Of a stretch of 64,000 nucleotides of DNA, positions 1 to 9,717 are shown in pieces. The DNA is from Chloroflexota bacterium (lineage in GTDB: Bacteria; Chloroflexota; UBA11872): positions 62,001 through 126,000 of the forward strand of contig JAPOVQ010000001.1 of assembly GCA_026708035.1 (NCBI GenBank). Reading direction: 5' to 3'. How positions within the stretch are numbered: position 1 is the first letter of the stretch; the number at the start of each line of letters is the position of its first letter. Both the position numbers and the translations under genes were made by a program. The notes under the pieces are model-generated. The model did not search any database and had not been told where the DNA came from. It was given only the letters and a program-made list of their open reading frames with translations.

Positions 1-187
1 AGGGACCGGACGCGTCCGCCCCGCATACCCCGCGCTCCAATCCACGATCTCCGCTCACCCGTAGCCATTTCCCCACGCGCCACGGTCGATGCTCCGCTAC
101 ACTGCGCGCCGAATAGCGGCGAAGGGGGGTGGAGTTGCAGCGGTGGCCGTAGTTGCTCACCCGGGAAACCGAGGGAGCGTAGGAGGC

Positions 188-283
188 ATGCCGTTGGCAG
201 TCGAAGCCATTCTTGGTCTAGTAGCCTTTCTAGGCCTCTTCCTGATGTGGGCCGTAGTTCCGGCCCAAATCCGAAAGCGATAG
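188..283 (+). CDS. possible 31-residue single-pass membrane peptide
   Basis: A short frame encodes MPLAVEAILGLVAFLGLF followed by a few more hydrophobic residues and a basic end (QIRKR). That is one membrane helix with a positive C-terminus, so the N-terminus would lie outside by the positive-inside rule. An AGGAGG lies at 181-186 but is only one base from the ATG, which is too close for an ordinary ribosome site. A GTG-free longer frame from 89 exists but its first 33 residues look like non-coding translation. There is no recognised family. It could be a real small membrane protein or a chance hydrophobic frame. Confidence 0.33.
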   Translation: MPLAVEAILGLVAFLGLFLMWAVVPAQIRKR

Positions 284-445
284 CCGAACCGGGCACTTCC
301 CCGTAGAAGCAGGCGCCGCACTGACGCGCGTTGGGCAAAGCTTGCCCAAGCCAGCTCGATGGCACAGAGCCTGGTGGTCGCCCCGCGACTCCACGCCCCC
401 GCCGCATTCAAAGCCCCGGACGACAAGCCCGGCGCCGTTTGTGCG

Positions 446-763
446 TCAGCGCTCGGCCGTTACGTGCAGCCGGACGCCTTCGTGTCGCTGGATCTGGTTG
501 ATGACCTCGAAGAGGTTGCGGGCCTGCGGGTTGCCGGAGGGACCGAACATGCGCATCAGGCTCTTGGATGATTTGCCGGTGAGACGGCCCAATTCATCGA
601 ACCCGACCGTAGCGTTGATGTAGTCGCGCAGCAGAGCCTTGCCAACATCCACCTCACCGTTCAGCAGCGCCCCGATTCCTTCGTTCAACAGCCCTTCCCG
701 GAATTCCGGATCGCGCCGCGCGCGGGCCATCACCGTTTCTCTGAAGTCGCGCGTGAGCGGCAT
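446..763 (-). CDS. HigA/HTH-type antitoxin (COG3636-like addiction module antidote)
   Basis: A 105-residue protein of the family annotated as addiction-module antidote or putative transcriptional regulator. Recognisable family blocks are LTRDFRETV at the start, the mid-protein ALLRDYINATVGFDELG, and the conserved C-terminal SKSLMRMFGPSGNPQARNLFE, which forms the helix-turn-helix region. It is expected to bind and neutralise the toxin encoded just upstream (767-1102) and to repress the pair. The order is toxin first, antitoxin second, with only three bases between toxin stop and antitoxin ATG, so the genes should be translationally coupled. Family assignment is from recalled sequence pattern. 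The reversed gene order is common for this RelE/HigB type. Confidence 0.82.
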   Translation of the reverse strand: MPLTRDFRETVMARARRDPEFREGLLNEGIGALLNGEVDVGKALLRDYINATVGFDELGRLTGKSSKSLMRMFGPSGNPQARNLFEVINQIQRHEGVRLHVTAER

Positions 764-766
764 TCC

Positions 767-1102
767 CTAGCTCTCCTCGCGCTTGCGCCGTAGGTAGTCC
801 GCCCAACGATGCCGGGCGGCCGCAATATCCGCCGACTGGCGCCGCTTGGTTCCTCCGCCGAGCAGAATGATCACGGTGTCGCCATCTCGTCCGAAGTAGA
901 TCCGGTAGCCGGGTCCTGAGTGCATGCGGTACTCCAGCACTCCGCCGCCGACAGCTTTGATGCCTGACAGATACCCGGCCCCAATGCGCTCAACGACCAG
1001 TCGCACCCTGGCCGCGACCCGACCGTCGAGTCGATTGAACCAGTCGGCAAACGGGCTGCGGCCCCTGTGATCGATGTACTCGTGGACCTCGATCTCGAGC
1101 AG
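767..1102 (-). CDS. RelE/ParE-family toxin (COG3657-like), no standard start codon
   Basis: The family pattern is clear: HEYIDHRGRSPFADWFNRLD near the N-terminus, then GGGVLEYRMHSGPGYRIYFG and VILLGGGTKRRQ. It is predicted to be a small ribosome-dependent or related endoribonuclease-fold toxin. The usual N-terminal block lies upstream of the first GTG (1006), so that GTG is too late. Reading back, the frame reaches CTG at 1102-1100, preceded directly by TAA (1105-1103). An ATG lies three codons before that TAA, at 1114. Either translation begins at the CTG (or another rare start), or the gene originally began at ATG 1114 and now has a nonsense codon at position 4. No clear ribosome site is visible. 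Confidence 0.7.
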   Translation of the reverse strand: MLEIEVHEYIDHRGRSPFADWFNRLDGRVAARVRLVVERIGAGYLSGIKAVGGGVLEYRMHSGPGYRIYFGRDGDTVIILLGGGTKRRQSADIAAARHRWADYLRRKREES

Positions 1103-1197
1103 TTAGTAACACATATGGCACCATCAGGCAAGTGCATGGTTTTTCCCCCGCCTACGCGTCCGCGCGAGTCAAGGGGGCGTTACGAGAATCAGGGCGT

Positions 1198-1788
1198 CTA
1201 ATCGCCGCTGGTCTCCGCGTCCGGTTCATCCGGGGCATTTGCAGCAGCCTCCACGGCGCCCCATCGGCGGTCGGCGAGGAGGGCGCCGGCGAGGGCCAGG
1301 ACGGCGATGACGGCGCCGATGGGGGCGGTGAGGAGGACGACGGCGGCGACGATGCCGCTGGTGAGGTCGGCGTAGGCGCCGAGGACGAGGCGACCGAAGC
1401 CGAGCATGCGCCATTGCAGGCGGCGGCGCAGGTGGAGGCGCAGGCCGTGGATGGCGGCAGCGGCCACGGCGCCGAGCACGAGCCCGCCGATGATCGCGGC
1501 CGGGTGGTCCGGCATGACCGCGGCGCCGGCCAAGCCGCCGGCCACGGGCCGGAGCACCCAGCCCACGCGGTCCATGAGGCCGCCGCTGCCGGGGAACTTG
1601 TCGGCGAAGAGGTCGATTGGCAGGAGCAGGAGGGCAATCAGGAACACGGCGCTGGTGCCGACGAACTCGAATGCGGGGTTGGGTGTGACGAAGTCGGAGC
1701 GCCAGGCGAAGAGCGCGGTGAGCGCCACGGTGACGTAAGGGTTGAGGCCGGCGGCGACGCCGAGGACGGGCGCTTGGAGGAACTCCAC
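1198..1788 (-). CDS. DUF4126-like integral membrane protein
   Basis: A 196-residue protein with about five hydrophobic segments. It starts MEFLQAPVLGVAAGLNPYVTV, and the GLNPY-type N-terminus and the following F-VGT-AVF and LFADKFPG-LMDRVG blocks resemble the DUF4126 family, whose function is unknown. The C-terminus is polar and acidic (APDEPDAETSGD). The gene stands alone, facing the toxin-antitoxin pair in the same direction with about 95 bases between them. No operon partner is obvious, and repeat-rich DNA lies upstream. Confidence 0.72.
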   Translation of the reverse strand: MEFLQAPVLGVAAGLNPYVTVALTALFAWRSDFVTPNPAFEFVGTSAVFLIALLLLPIDLFADKFPGSGGLMDRVGWVLRPVAGGLAGAAVMPDHPAAIIGGLVLGAVAAAAIHGLRLHLRRRLQWRMLGFGRLVLGAYADLTSGIVAAVVLLTAPIGAVIAVLALAGALLADRRWGAVEAAANAPDEPDAETSGD

Positions 1789-1833
1789 CTAGGGGGTCCT
1801 ACTGCCGATGCGGCGTCGGGTGCCGCCGGTGGT

Positions 1834-1902
1834 GCGGCCAGCGCGGTGCCTGTTGACCCTCTCCCTAGCCCTCTCCCTCGGTGGGGAGAGGGGACCGGAC
1901 CG
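1834..1902. repeat. direct-repeat copy 1, containing a CCCTCTCCC/GGGGAGAGGGG palindrome
   Basis: The segment beginning GTGCGGCCAGCGCGGTGCCT reads through TGTTGACCCTCTCCCTAG into an inverted repeat ending GGGGAGAGGGGACCGGAC. An almost identical copy starts about 150 bases downstream, so this is a local duplication of one member of the dispersed family. Confidence 0.85.
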
Positions 1903-1982
1903 CGGATGCGGGGTCGTTGTGGCGTGGAGCCGGTCGGCGGGGATGAACTCCCGCCTCCGCGGGGATGACGGAGGTCGGGTCG

Positions 1983-2050
1983 TGCGGCCAGCGCGGTGCC
2001 TGTTGACCCTCTCCCTAGCCCTCTCCCTTCCAGGGAGAGGGGACCGGACG
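1983..2050. repeat. direct-repeat copy 2 of the same palindromic element
   Basis: It matches the copy at 1834-1902 over the first ~47 bases and then the inverted arm (CAGGGAGAGGGGACCGGAC). The loop sequence differs (TTCC versus TCGGTG). The spacer between copies contains a GGGGATGACGGAGG element. Confidence 0.85.
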
Positions 2051-2136
2051 GGCGCGGGGCAGGCCCTTTGCGGGAATGACGGAGGGGTGGGTCCGAGACT
2101 CGCCCGACGCCTGGCAATTGGCGCGCCTCCAGATTC

Positions 2137-2200
2137 GACCGGACTGGATTCCGGCCCCGTATCGAGTACGGGGCAGGCTCTCCGCCAGAATGACGAAGGG
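2137..2200. repeat. GGATTCCGG...AATGACG dispersed element
   Basis: GACCGGACTGGATTCCGGCC is followed by an imperfect inverted arm and CCGCCAGAATGACGAAGG. In protein frame this gives the familiar PDWIPA...MT repeat translation. Other copies are at 22435, 39496 and 49287. Confidence 0.8.
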
Positions 2201-2429
2201 GGTGGGCACGATGTACGACTACGCAAGGGTCGCCTCATGCCGATTCCGTAGGTTTACCTGCTGAATGGGTCAGCCTACCGATTTACGGTCCGCATGGTGC
2301 GCGTCGATCGGACGCGTCGGCGCGCCTCGACGGTGTAGGGTTGGCGCCGCCGCGGGGCCGCGCAGGCATGCAAAGCGGCCAGGCAGACCGCAGCGACTTC
2401 GACCGCGAGTAGACAGAAGGAGCAGTGAG

Positions 2430-2795
2430 ATGGCGAACAGCGTGGTGCATTGGGAAATCAACGCCAAAGACGGACCGGCGATGCAGAAGTTCTACGGCGA
2501 TCTCTTTGACTGGGAGGTCACGGCCGACAACCCCATGGGCTACGGGGTGGTGAGCGCGCCGAGCGATGGTCCGGGCATCGGCGGCGGGATCATGGGCATG
2601 GGGGACGTTGAGCCGCCCACCCGGGTGACGTTCTACGTGGGCGTGGACGACGTGACCGAATACCTGGAAAAGGCCGCGAGCATGGGCGGCAGCGTGGTGA
2701 TGCCGGAGATGGAAGTGATGGAGGACGTGGTGATTGGGATCTTCGCCGACCCCGAGGGTCACGTGATCGGCCTGGTCAAGAACATCCCGATGTAG
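2430..2795 (+). CDS. VOC-superfamily (glyoxalase/bleomycin-resistance fold) protein
   Basis: A 121-residue protein. It starts MANSVVHWEINAKDGPAMQKFYGDLFDWEV, the usual first beta-alpha-beta module of the single-domain VOC family (W-E-I...FYGDLFDW). A second module follows with VTFYVGVDDVTEYLEKAASMGG and ends IFADPEGHVIGLVK. The ATG at 2430 is chosen because AGAAGGA lies about eight bases upstream and because the family starts here; a longer upstream frame is unrelated sequence. The metal ligands typical of glyoxalases (H7-like and the E of the second module) are plausible but the substrate cannot be told. The gene stands alone. Confidence 0.85.
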   Translation: MANSVVHWEINAKDGPAMQKFYGDLFDWEVTADNPMGYGVVSAPSDGPGIGGGIMGMGDVEPPTRVTFYVGVDDVTEYLEKAASMGGSVVMPEMEVMEDVVIGIFADPEGHVIGLVKNIPM

Positions 2796-2802
2796 CCCGG
2801 CG

Positions 2803-3132
2803 CTATTTCGGCGGCAGCGAGCGGGCGAACGACGCGCCCAACTCCAGCCAGCTGGCCAGGTCGGCGTCGTCCGCCGTTCCCTCGGGCGTGACAAGCACCC
2901 AGCCGTTCATGGGCCGCCCACTCAGGTCGAAGATGCGCGCATGGGGACGCGCCAGCGCCGCGTCGAACCGATCAGGCCCCGCGCGCACCATCAGCTCGTC
3001 GCCCGAGACGCCGACGGCCATATTGCCGTCCAGCATGAAGGCGACGCCGCCGAACATGCGCCGCTCGGTGAGCCCGCCTTCGTCCGCCAGGGCCTCGCGC
3101 AAACGCTGCGCCAGTCCTTCGTCGTAGGCCAT
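2803..3132 (-). CDS. TfoX N-terminal domain protein
   Basis: A 109-residue protein. It matches the TfoX-N domain pattern: LRE-AL---GGLTERRMFGGVAFMLDGNMAVGV, followed by LMVRAGPDRFDAAL and GRPMNGWVLV. In Proteobacteria TfoX/Sxy regulates competence, but stand-alone TfoX-N proteins elsewhere have no established function. The C-terminal TfoX domain is absent, which is normal for this short form. It is convergent with the VOC gene, with a gap of only seven bases between their ends. Confidence 0.85.
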   Translation of the reverse strand: MAYDEGLAQRLREALADEGGLTERRMFGGVAFMLDGNMAVGVSGDELMVRAGPDRFDAALARPHARIFDLSGRPMNGWVLVTPEGTADDADLASWLELGASFARSLPPK

Positions 3133-3246
3133 GGGTCCTCGTCCTCTGCTTTCAACTCTGCGTCATTTTGCACGCGGCGCGCGCCGCACGCGGTGAGACC
3201 GCGTGGTTGCTGTCCTCGAGTGCGGCCCAGGCATGCGGGGCGGCCC

Positions 3247-3285
3247 CTCACCCCAACCCTCTCCCCATGGAGAGGGAGCCGGACC
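3247..3285. repeat. dispersed CCCTCTCCC palindrome, degenerate copy
   Basis: CTCACCCCAACCCTCTCCCC, then ATGG, then AGAGGGAGCCGGACCC. The right arm has drifted from the consensus GGGAGAGGGGACCGGA. It lies in the 296-base gap between the TfoX-N and GYD genes. Confidence 0.8.
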
Positions 3286-3428
3286 CGATTCTCACCAGAG
3301 GAGCGAAGGCCAGGCTCTGCCGGAGGATTGTGAGAGCACCGGACGACGCCAAACGCGACCCGGTGCCTGGCCGCATGGGACGGGTGCGATACTTCACTGG
3401 CTAAACGCATCGTTTGCCAGGAGATCCC

Positions 3429-3728
3429 ATGGCCACGTTTATCGCTCTGCTCACCCTGCCCAACGAGTCCGCCGAGGAGGGCTCCCTCGCCCACAAATTG
3501 GAAGAAGGAGCGCCCGAGACGCGCCAGGTCCTGGAGGCGCACGGCGGGAAGCTGCTTTCCATCTACTTGACCATGGGGCAGTTCGACGGCGTGGCGGTCA
3601 TGGAGTTCCCCAACACCGTGGCCTGCGCGCAGGCGATGATGGCGTTCCGAGAGCGGTTCGGCGGCGGCACGCAGACGATGGAGGCGTTCCCCGAGGACCA
3701 GTGGGCGGAGCTGGCCGCGGGAATTTGA
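3429..3728 (+). CDS. GYD domain-containing protein
   Basis: A 99-residue protein resembling the GYD family (starting MATFIALLTLPNESAEEG, with the central GGKLLSIYLTMGQFDGVAVMEFPN block and a final AFPEDQWAELA). These small alpha/beta ferredoxin-like proteins have no firmly assigned function. The ATG at 3429 is preferred over an in-frame ATG at 3414 because GGAG lies five to six bases upstream of it and the family begins at this point. Flanked on both sides by dispersed repeats; no operon. Confidence 0.82.
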   Translation: MATFIALLTLPNESAEEGSLAHKLEEGAPETRQVLEAHGGKLLSIYLTMGQFDGVAVMEFPNTVACAQAMMAFRERFGGGTQTMEAFPEDQWAELAAGI

Positions 3729-3830
3729 GGCGTCCGCCACGCGGATGCCGACGACACCGCGCTCGGCATTGCCGGTTGTTGGCCATTCTGAATCCTCCGG
3801 CAGGCGCCGGGTGAAGCCAATTTTCACCGG

Positions 3831-3874
3831 CACCCTCACCCCAGCCCTCTCCCATCGAGGGAGAGGGGGGCGGA
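3831..3874. repeat. dispersed CCCTCTCCC palindrome
   Basis: CACCCTCACCCCAGCCCTCT, CCC, ATCGA and then GGGAGAGGGGGGCGGA. The nine-base arms CCCTCTCCC/GGGAGAGGG are perfect around a five-base loop. Confidence 0.88.
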
Positions 3875-3958
3875 ACGCAGCCAGGACGCACCGACGCCGA
3901 GCGGCGTGACCCGCTGCCCGGTTGCGCATGGCACGGCGCGCGGGCCTATCATGCGGCC

Positions 3959-5146
3959 ATGCGCGGAGAGTCGGCACCGACTGAACGGGACGCGATCGAG
4001 CTTCTGACGGACTTGGTCAGCACGCCGAGCGTGTCGCCCGAGATTCCCGGAGGCACCGGCGAGGCGGCCATGGCGGCCAAGGTCGCGGCCTATGCCGAAG
4101 CGTGCGGCGCGGACGTGATCTTCCAGGAGGCGCTGCCTGGCCGCTCGAACGTGGTGGGGACGCTCGAAGGGGACGCCGGGGCACCGGTCCTGATGCTGGA
4201 AGCGCACATGGACACGGTGGCCCTGGGCGCCATGACGCGCGGGCATGAGCCGTGGCTGGATGACGCCGGCCTGCTGCACGGTCGCGGCGCCTGCGACACC
4301 AAGGGCTCGCTGGCGGCCATGTTGCTCACGCTGCGCCGCGTATCGCGTGAATCGGTGCGACCGTGCACGCTGGTGCTAGCGGCGACAGTGGACGAAGAGA
4401 CGGGAAGCACCGGGGCCGACACGCTGGCGGCCTCGGCGGTGACCGCGGACGGCGCGATCGTGGGCGAACCGACGAGCCTGGAGATCGTGCGCGCGCATCG
4501 CGGCGGACGTTTCTGGAAGATCACCACTGCCGGCAAGTCGGCCCACAGCTCGCGTCCAGACCTGGGCGTCAACGCCATCTACCACATGTCAGACCTCATC
4601 CAGGTGCTGCGCGAGGAGTTCACGCGGCGTTTGGCCGGGCGCTGGCATCCGTTGTGCGAAGACTCCACATTTTCCGCGGGAACAATCCGCGCAGGCACGT
4701 CGTTCAACGTCGTGCCGGACCACTGCGAGCTGGTCTTCGACCGGCGCTTCCTGCCGGACGAGCCGCTGGAGGCCGTGGACGCCGAGCTTGACGAGGTGCT
4801 CGACATCGCGCGCCAAAGATTTCCCGGTTTGCAGGTAGAGGCCGAGCCGGAAGTCGTGGCGGGCTCCCTGGATACACCGGAAGACGCCGGCGTGGTGCAG
4901 TCGCTCATGGCGGCGTGCGAGGGAGTGACCGGACGGGCAGTCATTACGGGGGCGCCCTACGGCTCGGACGCGGCGTCGCTGGCGGCAGTCGGGATTCCAA
5001 GCGTGCTATGCGGGCCGGGCGACATTGCCGTGGCGCACAGCGAGGACGAGTGGGTGCCGGTCGCGGAGGTGGTGCAGGCGTCCGAGGTGTACTACTGCGC
5101 CTGGCGCCATTTCGCCGACATCCAGGCGAACGGACCCGCGAGCTAA
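3959..5146 (+). CDS. M20-family metallopeptidase (ArgE/DapE type)
   Basis: A 395-residue protein with the features of zinc-dependent M20 peptidases and deacylases. The first metal motif is MLEAHMDTV (about residues 78-87) and the next is GRGACDTKGSLAAML (about 107-121). The catalytic and metal-bridging glutamates are in VDEETGS (about 145-151). The dimerisation (lid) domain opens with AHRGGRFWKITTAGKSAHSSRP, and the last metal-ligand histidine is probably in VAHSEDEWVPV near the C-terminus. It could be an acetylornithine deacetylase, a succinyl-diaminopimelate desuccinylase or a general aminoacylase; the sequence does not decide. No ribosome site is obvious before the ATG. An M29 aminopeptidase follows after 73 bases, so the two may form a peptide-degrading unit. 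Confidence 0.93.
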   Translation: MRGESAPTERDAIELLTDLVSTPSVSPEIPGGTGEAAMAAKVAAYAEACGADVIFQEALPGRSNVVGTLEGDAGAPVLMLEAHMDTVALGAMTRGHEPWLDDAGLLHGRGACDTKGSLAAMLLTLRRVSRESVRPCTLVLAATVDEETGSTGADTLAASAVTADGAIVGEPTSLEIVRAHRGGRFWKITTAGKSAHSSRPDLGVNAIYHMSDLIQVLREEFTRRLAGRWHPLCEDSTFSAGTIRAGTSFNVVPDHCELVFDRRFLPDEPLEAVDAELDEVLDIARQRFPGLQVEAEPEVVAGSLDTPEDAGVVQSLMAACEGVTGRAVITGAPYGSDAASLAAVGIPSVLCGPGDIAVAHSEDEWVPVAEVVQASEVYYCAWRHFADIQANGPAS

Positions 5147-5219
5147 GGGCGCACAGGCAGCGCGGCGTCCAGCTTTGCCGGTGCTAGTCTGGCCCGTGCC
5201 GCGCCCAGGCTGAGGCGAC

Positions 5220-6290
5220 ATGCTCAACGACCCGCGAATCGACCGTCTGGCCGAGATCCTGGTGCATCACTCGACCAAGCTGCAGGCTGGCGAGCTGGTG
5301 GCGATCATGGGGCCGGCCGAGGCCAAGCCATTGATGCTGACCTGCTATCGCCTCGCGCTCGAGGCGGGCGCCCATCCGCGCATGAGCGTGACGTTTGAGG
5401 AGACCGAGGGGCTCTTTCTGCGCCATGCCTCCGATGAGCAGCTGAGCCACCTGGACCCGGTGCGCAAGTTCGAGGCCGACACCATCGACGCCGCCATCCG
5501 CCTCCGGGCCGCCAGCAACACGCGGGCGCTCACCAGCAGCGACACGAGCAAGATCGGCAAGGTCATGACCGCCTCGCGTCCGGTGATGAACCAGATCATC
5601 GAAAACGTGCGCTGGGTGCTGTGCGACTACCCCACCAACGCCTTCGCTCAAGAGGCCGAGATGGCGCTGGATGAATACGCCGACTTTCTCTTTGGCGCCA
5701 CCAACATCGACTGGACGGCCATGGAAGCCGATCTGACCCGCATCAAGGCGCGGCTGGAAGCAGGCAGTGAGATTCGCATCGTGGGACCGGAGACGGACCT
5801 GACGCTGCGCGTGGAGGGGCGAATCTGGGAGCCGGCGGCCGGCACGCACAACATGCCGGACGGCGAAATCTTCACCGCGCCGATCGAGGATGCCACGGCG
5901 GGGCACATTCGCTACGAGTTTCCGGCCATCTACCAAGGGCGCGAGGTGCAGGGCATCCGGCTCGAGTTCGCCGGCGGCAAGATCGTGACCGCCACGGCGG
6001 ACAAGGGCGAGGAGTTCCTCACGGACATTCTCGACACCGATCCTGGCGCGCGTCGACTCGGTGAGATCGGCATTGGCACCAACTTCGGCATCCAGCGCCA
6101 CACCAAGAACATCCTGTTCGATGAAAAGATGGGCGGCACGGTGCACCTGGCCATTGGCCGTGCCTACGAGTTCACGGGCGGACGCAATGAGTCGGCGGTG
6201 CACTGGGACATGATCAAGGATCTGCGTCAGGACGGCGCACTGTATCTGGATGGCGAGTTGATTCAGCAAGATGGGCGATTCTTGATTTAG
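5220..6290 (+). CDS. M29-family aminopeptidase (thermophilic metalloprotease type)
   Basis: A 356-residue protein of the AmpS/AmpT family of cobalt- or zinc-dependent aminopeptidases. Family marks are the N-terminal LVHHSTKLQAGELVAI and MALDEYADFLFGATNIDW. In the C-terminal catalytic half, likely metal ligands are the glutamates in MPDGEIFTAP and LGEIGIGTN, the histidine in FDEKMGGTVHLAIG, and the histidine and aspartate in AVHWDMIKDLR. A GAGG ribosome site is four bases before the ATG. It follows the M20 peptidase gene in the same direction, suggesting joint peptide turnover in the cytoplasm. Confidence 0.94.
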   Translation: MLNDPRIDRLAEILVHHSTKLQAGELVAIMGPAEAKPLMLTCYRLALEAGAHPRMSVTFEETEGLFLRHASDEQLSHLDPVRKFEADTIDAAIRLRAASNTRALTSSDTSKIGKVMTASRPVMNQIIENVRWVLCDYPTNAFAQEAEMALDEYADFLFGATNIDWTAMEADLTRIKARLEAGSEIRIVGPETDLTLRVEGRIWEPAAGTHNMPDGEIFTAPIEDATAGHIRYEFPAIYQGREVQGIRLEFAGGKIVTATADKGEEFLTDILDTDPGARRLGEIGIGTNFGIQRHTKNILFDEKMGGTVHLAIGRAYEFTGGRNESAVHWDMIKDLRQDGALYLDGELIQQDGRFLI

Positions 6291-8514
<2,224 letters not shown>

Positions 8515-8528
8515 GCGGAGGTAGCGCG

Positions 8529-9539
8529 CTGCATCTTGTAGCTCCCCGAATCGCGCTCGATGCGATGGGCGGCGACTACGCCCCGGCGGAGACCGTGCGC
8601 GGCGCGCTGGTGGCACAACGCGAGGCCGGAGTGACGCCACTTCTGGTGGGCGACGAAGCCGCGCTCCGGGCCCAGTTGGACGCCGAAGGCGTCGAGGCGG
8701 CGCCCTGGCAGATCGTGCACGTCCCGGAGGCCGTGGCTATGGACGAGCACGCCGTCGAGGCGGTGCGCTCGCGGCGGCCGACGTCGATCCGCAAAGCGGC
8801 CGAGATGCTGAGCGCGGACGAAGTCGACGCCGTCGTGACGATGGGCCACACCGGAGCAGCTGTCGCGGCCGGCGTGCTGATCGTAGGGCGCCTGCCGGAC
8901 GTCGAGCGCCCAGGGTTGGGCGTGCTGCTGCCGGCACACGATCCGCGCCCGCTCCTGATCGACGTGGGCGCCAACGCCGAGGCGCGTCCCCGGCACCTGG
9001 TGCAATTTGCCGTGATGGGTCGCGTCTACCAGGAACGCCTGCAAGGCCTTGCGAATCCCCGGGTGGGGCTGCTGAGCATCGGTGAGGAGGAGTCCAAGGG
9101 GAACACGCTGGTGCATGAGGCTTCGGCCATGCTGGCGTCAAGCAACCTGAACTACATCGGACACCTGGACCCGGCCCACATCTTCCACGGTGAGGCCGAC
9201 GTGATCGTGTGCGACGGGTTCACCGGCAACGTGGTGATCAAAACGGCGGAAGCCACGGCCGAATACGCCTTTGGCGAGTTGCGGGTCGAGATTCTGCGGC
9301 GCCGGCTGGCGAAGCTCGCGGCGCTTGGCCTGCGGCCGGCGTTTCGCGCGCTGCGGCGGCGAATCGACTATGCCGAGATCGGCGCCACGCCACTCCTCGG
9401 ACTCAAGGGCCTGCTGCTGATCGGCCATGGCCGGTCCAAGGCGCCCGCCGTGACCAACGCGCTGCTGGCGGCCGATCGCGCGGTGCGCGCGCAACTGGTG
9501 CCGACCATCGCATCCGGACTGGAAGCCGCGACCGCCTAG
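8529..9539 (+). CDS. plsX: phosphate acyltransferase PlsX, apparent CTG start
   Basis: PlsX makes acyl-phosphate from acyl-ACP for phospholipid synthesis. Homologues begin with a strand reading RIALDAMGGDYAP. Here the only ATG in reach (8565) falls inside that motif, at MGGDYAP. Upstream in frame is HLVAPRIALDA, starting at CTG 8529-8531. A strong GGAGGT (8517-8522) sits six bases before this CTG, and no ATG, GTG or TTG occurs in frame between. The start is therefore taken as CTG, giving 336 residues. Further family marks are TMGHTGAAVAAG, LIDVGANAEARP, VGLLSIGEEESKGN and DGFTGNVVIKT. It follows gyrB by 14 bases. Confidence 0.93.
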   Translation: MHLVAPRIALDAMGGDYAPAETVRGALVAQREAGVTPLLVGDEAALRAQLDAEGVEAAPWQIVHVPEAVAMDEHAVEAVRSRRPTSIRKAAEMLSADEVDAVVTMGHTGAAVAAGVLIVGRLPDVERPGLGVLLPAHDPRPLLIDVGANAEARPRHLVQFAVMGRVYQERLQGLANPRVGLLSIGEEESKGNTLVHEASAMLASSNLNYIGHLDPAHIFHGEADVIVCDGFTGNVVIKTAEATAEYAFGELRVEILRRRLAKLAALGLRPAFRALRRRIDYAEIGATPLLGLKGLLLIGHGRSKAPAVTNALLAADRAVRAQLVPTIASGLEAATA

Positions 9540-9717
9540 CGCCTCGGGTCGACCGTCGGCGGGCGGTGATCCCGTACTGCCCGATGTGTCGCCTTGCCCA
9601 CGGCAACCGAACCGTTCACATGCCACGATGGGGGCCACCGATGTGCCCGGTTGCTCGCCGAGTTCGCCAAGTCCGGCGGCAGCCGCTGACGTCACGGCGC
9701 CGCATGGTGCACGTTCA

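Larger units (their letters stand above)
1789..2429. other. 641-base gap made mostly of dispersed repeats
   Basis: The gap has no convincing gene. It holds two copies of the CCCTCTCCC inverted-repeat element inside a longer direct duplication, two or three partial copies of the GGAATGACGGAGG element, and unremarkable sequence from about 2240 to 2415 before the ribosome site of the VOC gene. Confidence 0.7.

Noticed and set aside
1132-1968. 278-codon plus-strand frame rich in Gly/Glu/Ala
   Set aside because: It lies opposite the DUF4126 gene and then runs into dispersed repeats. Its composition is typical of high-GC antisense frames.
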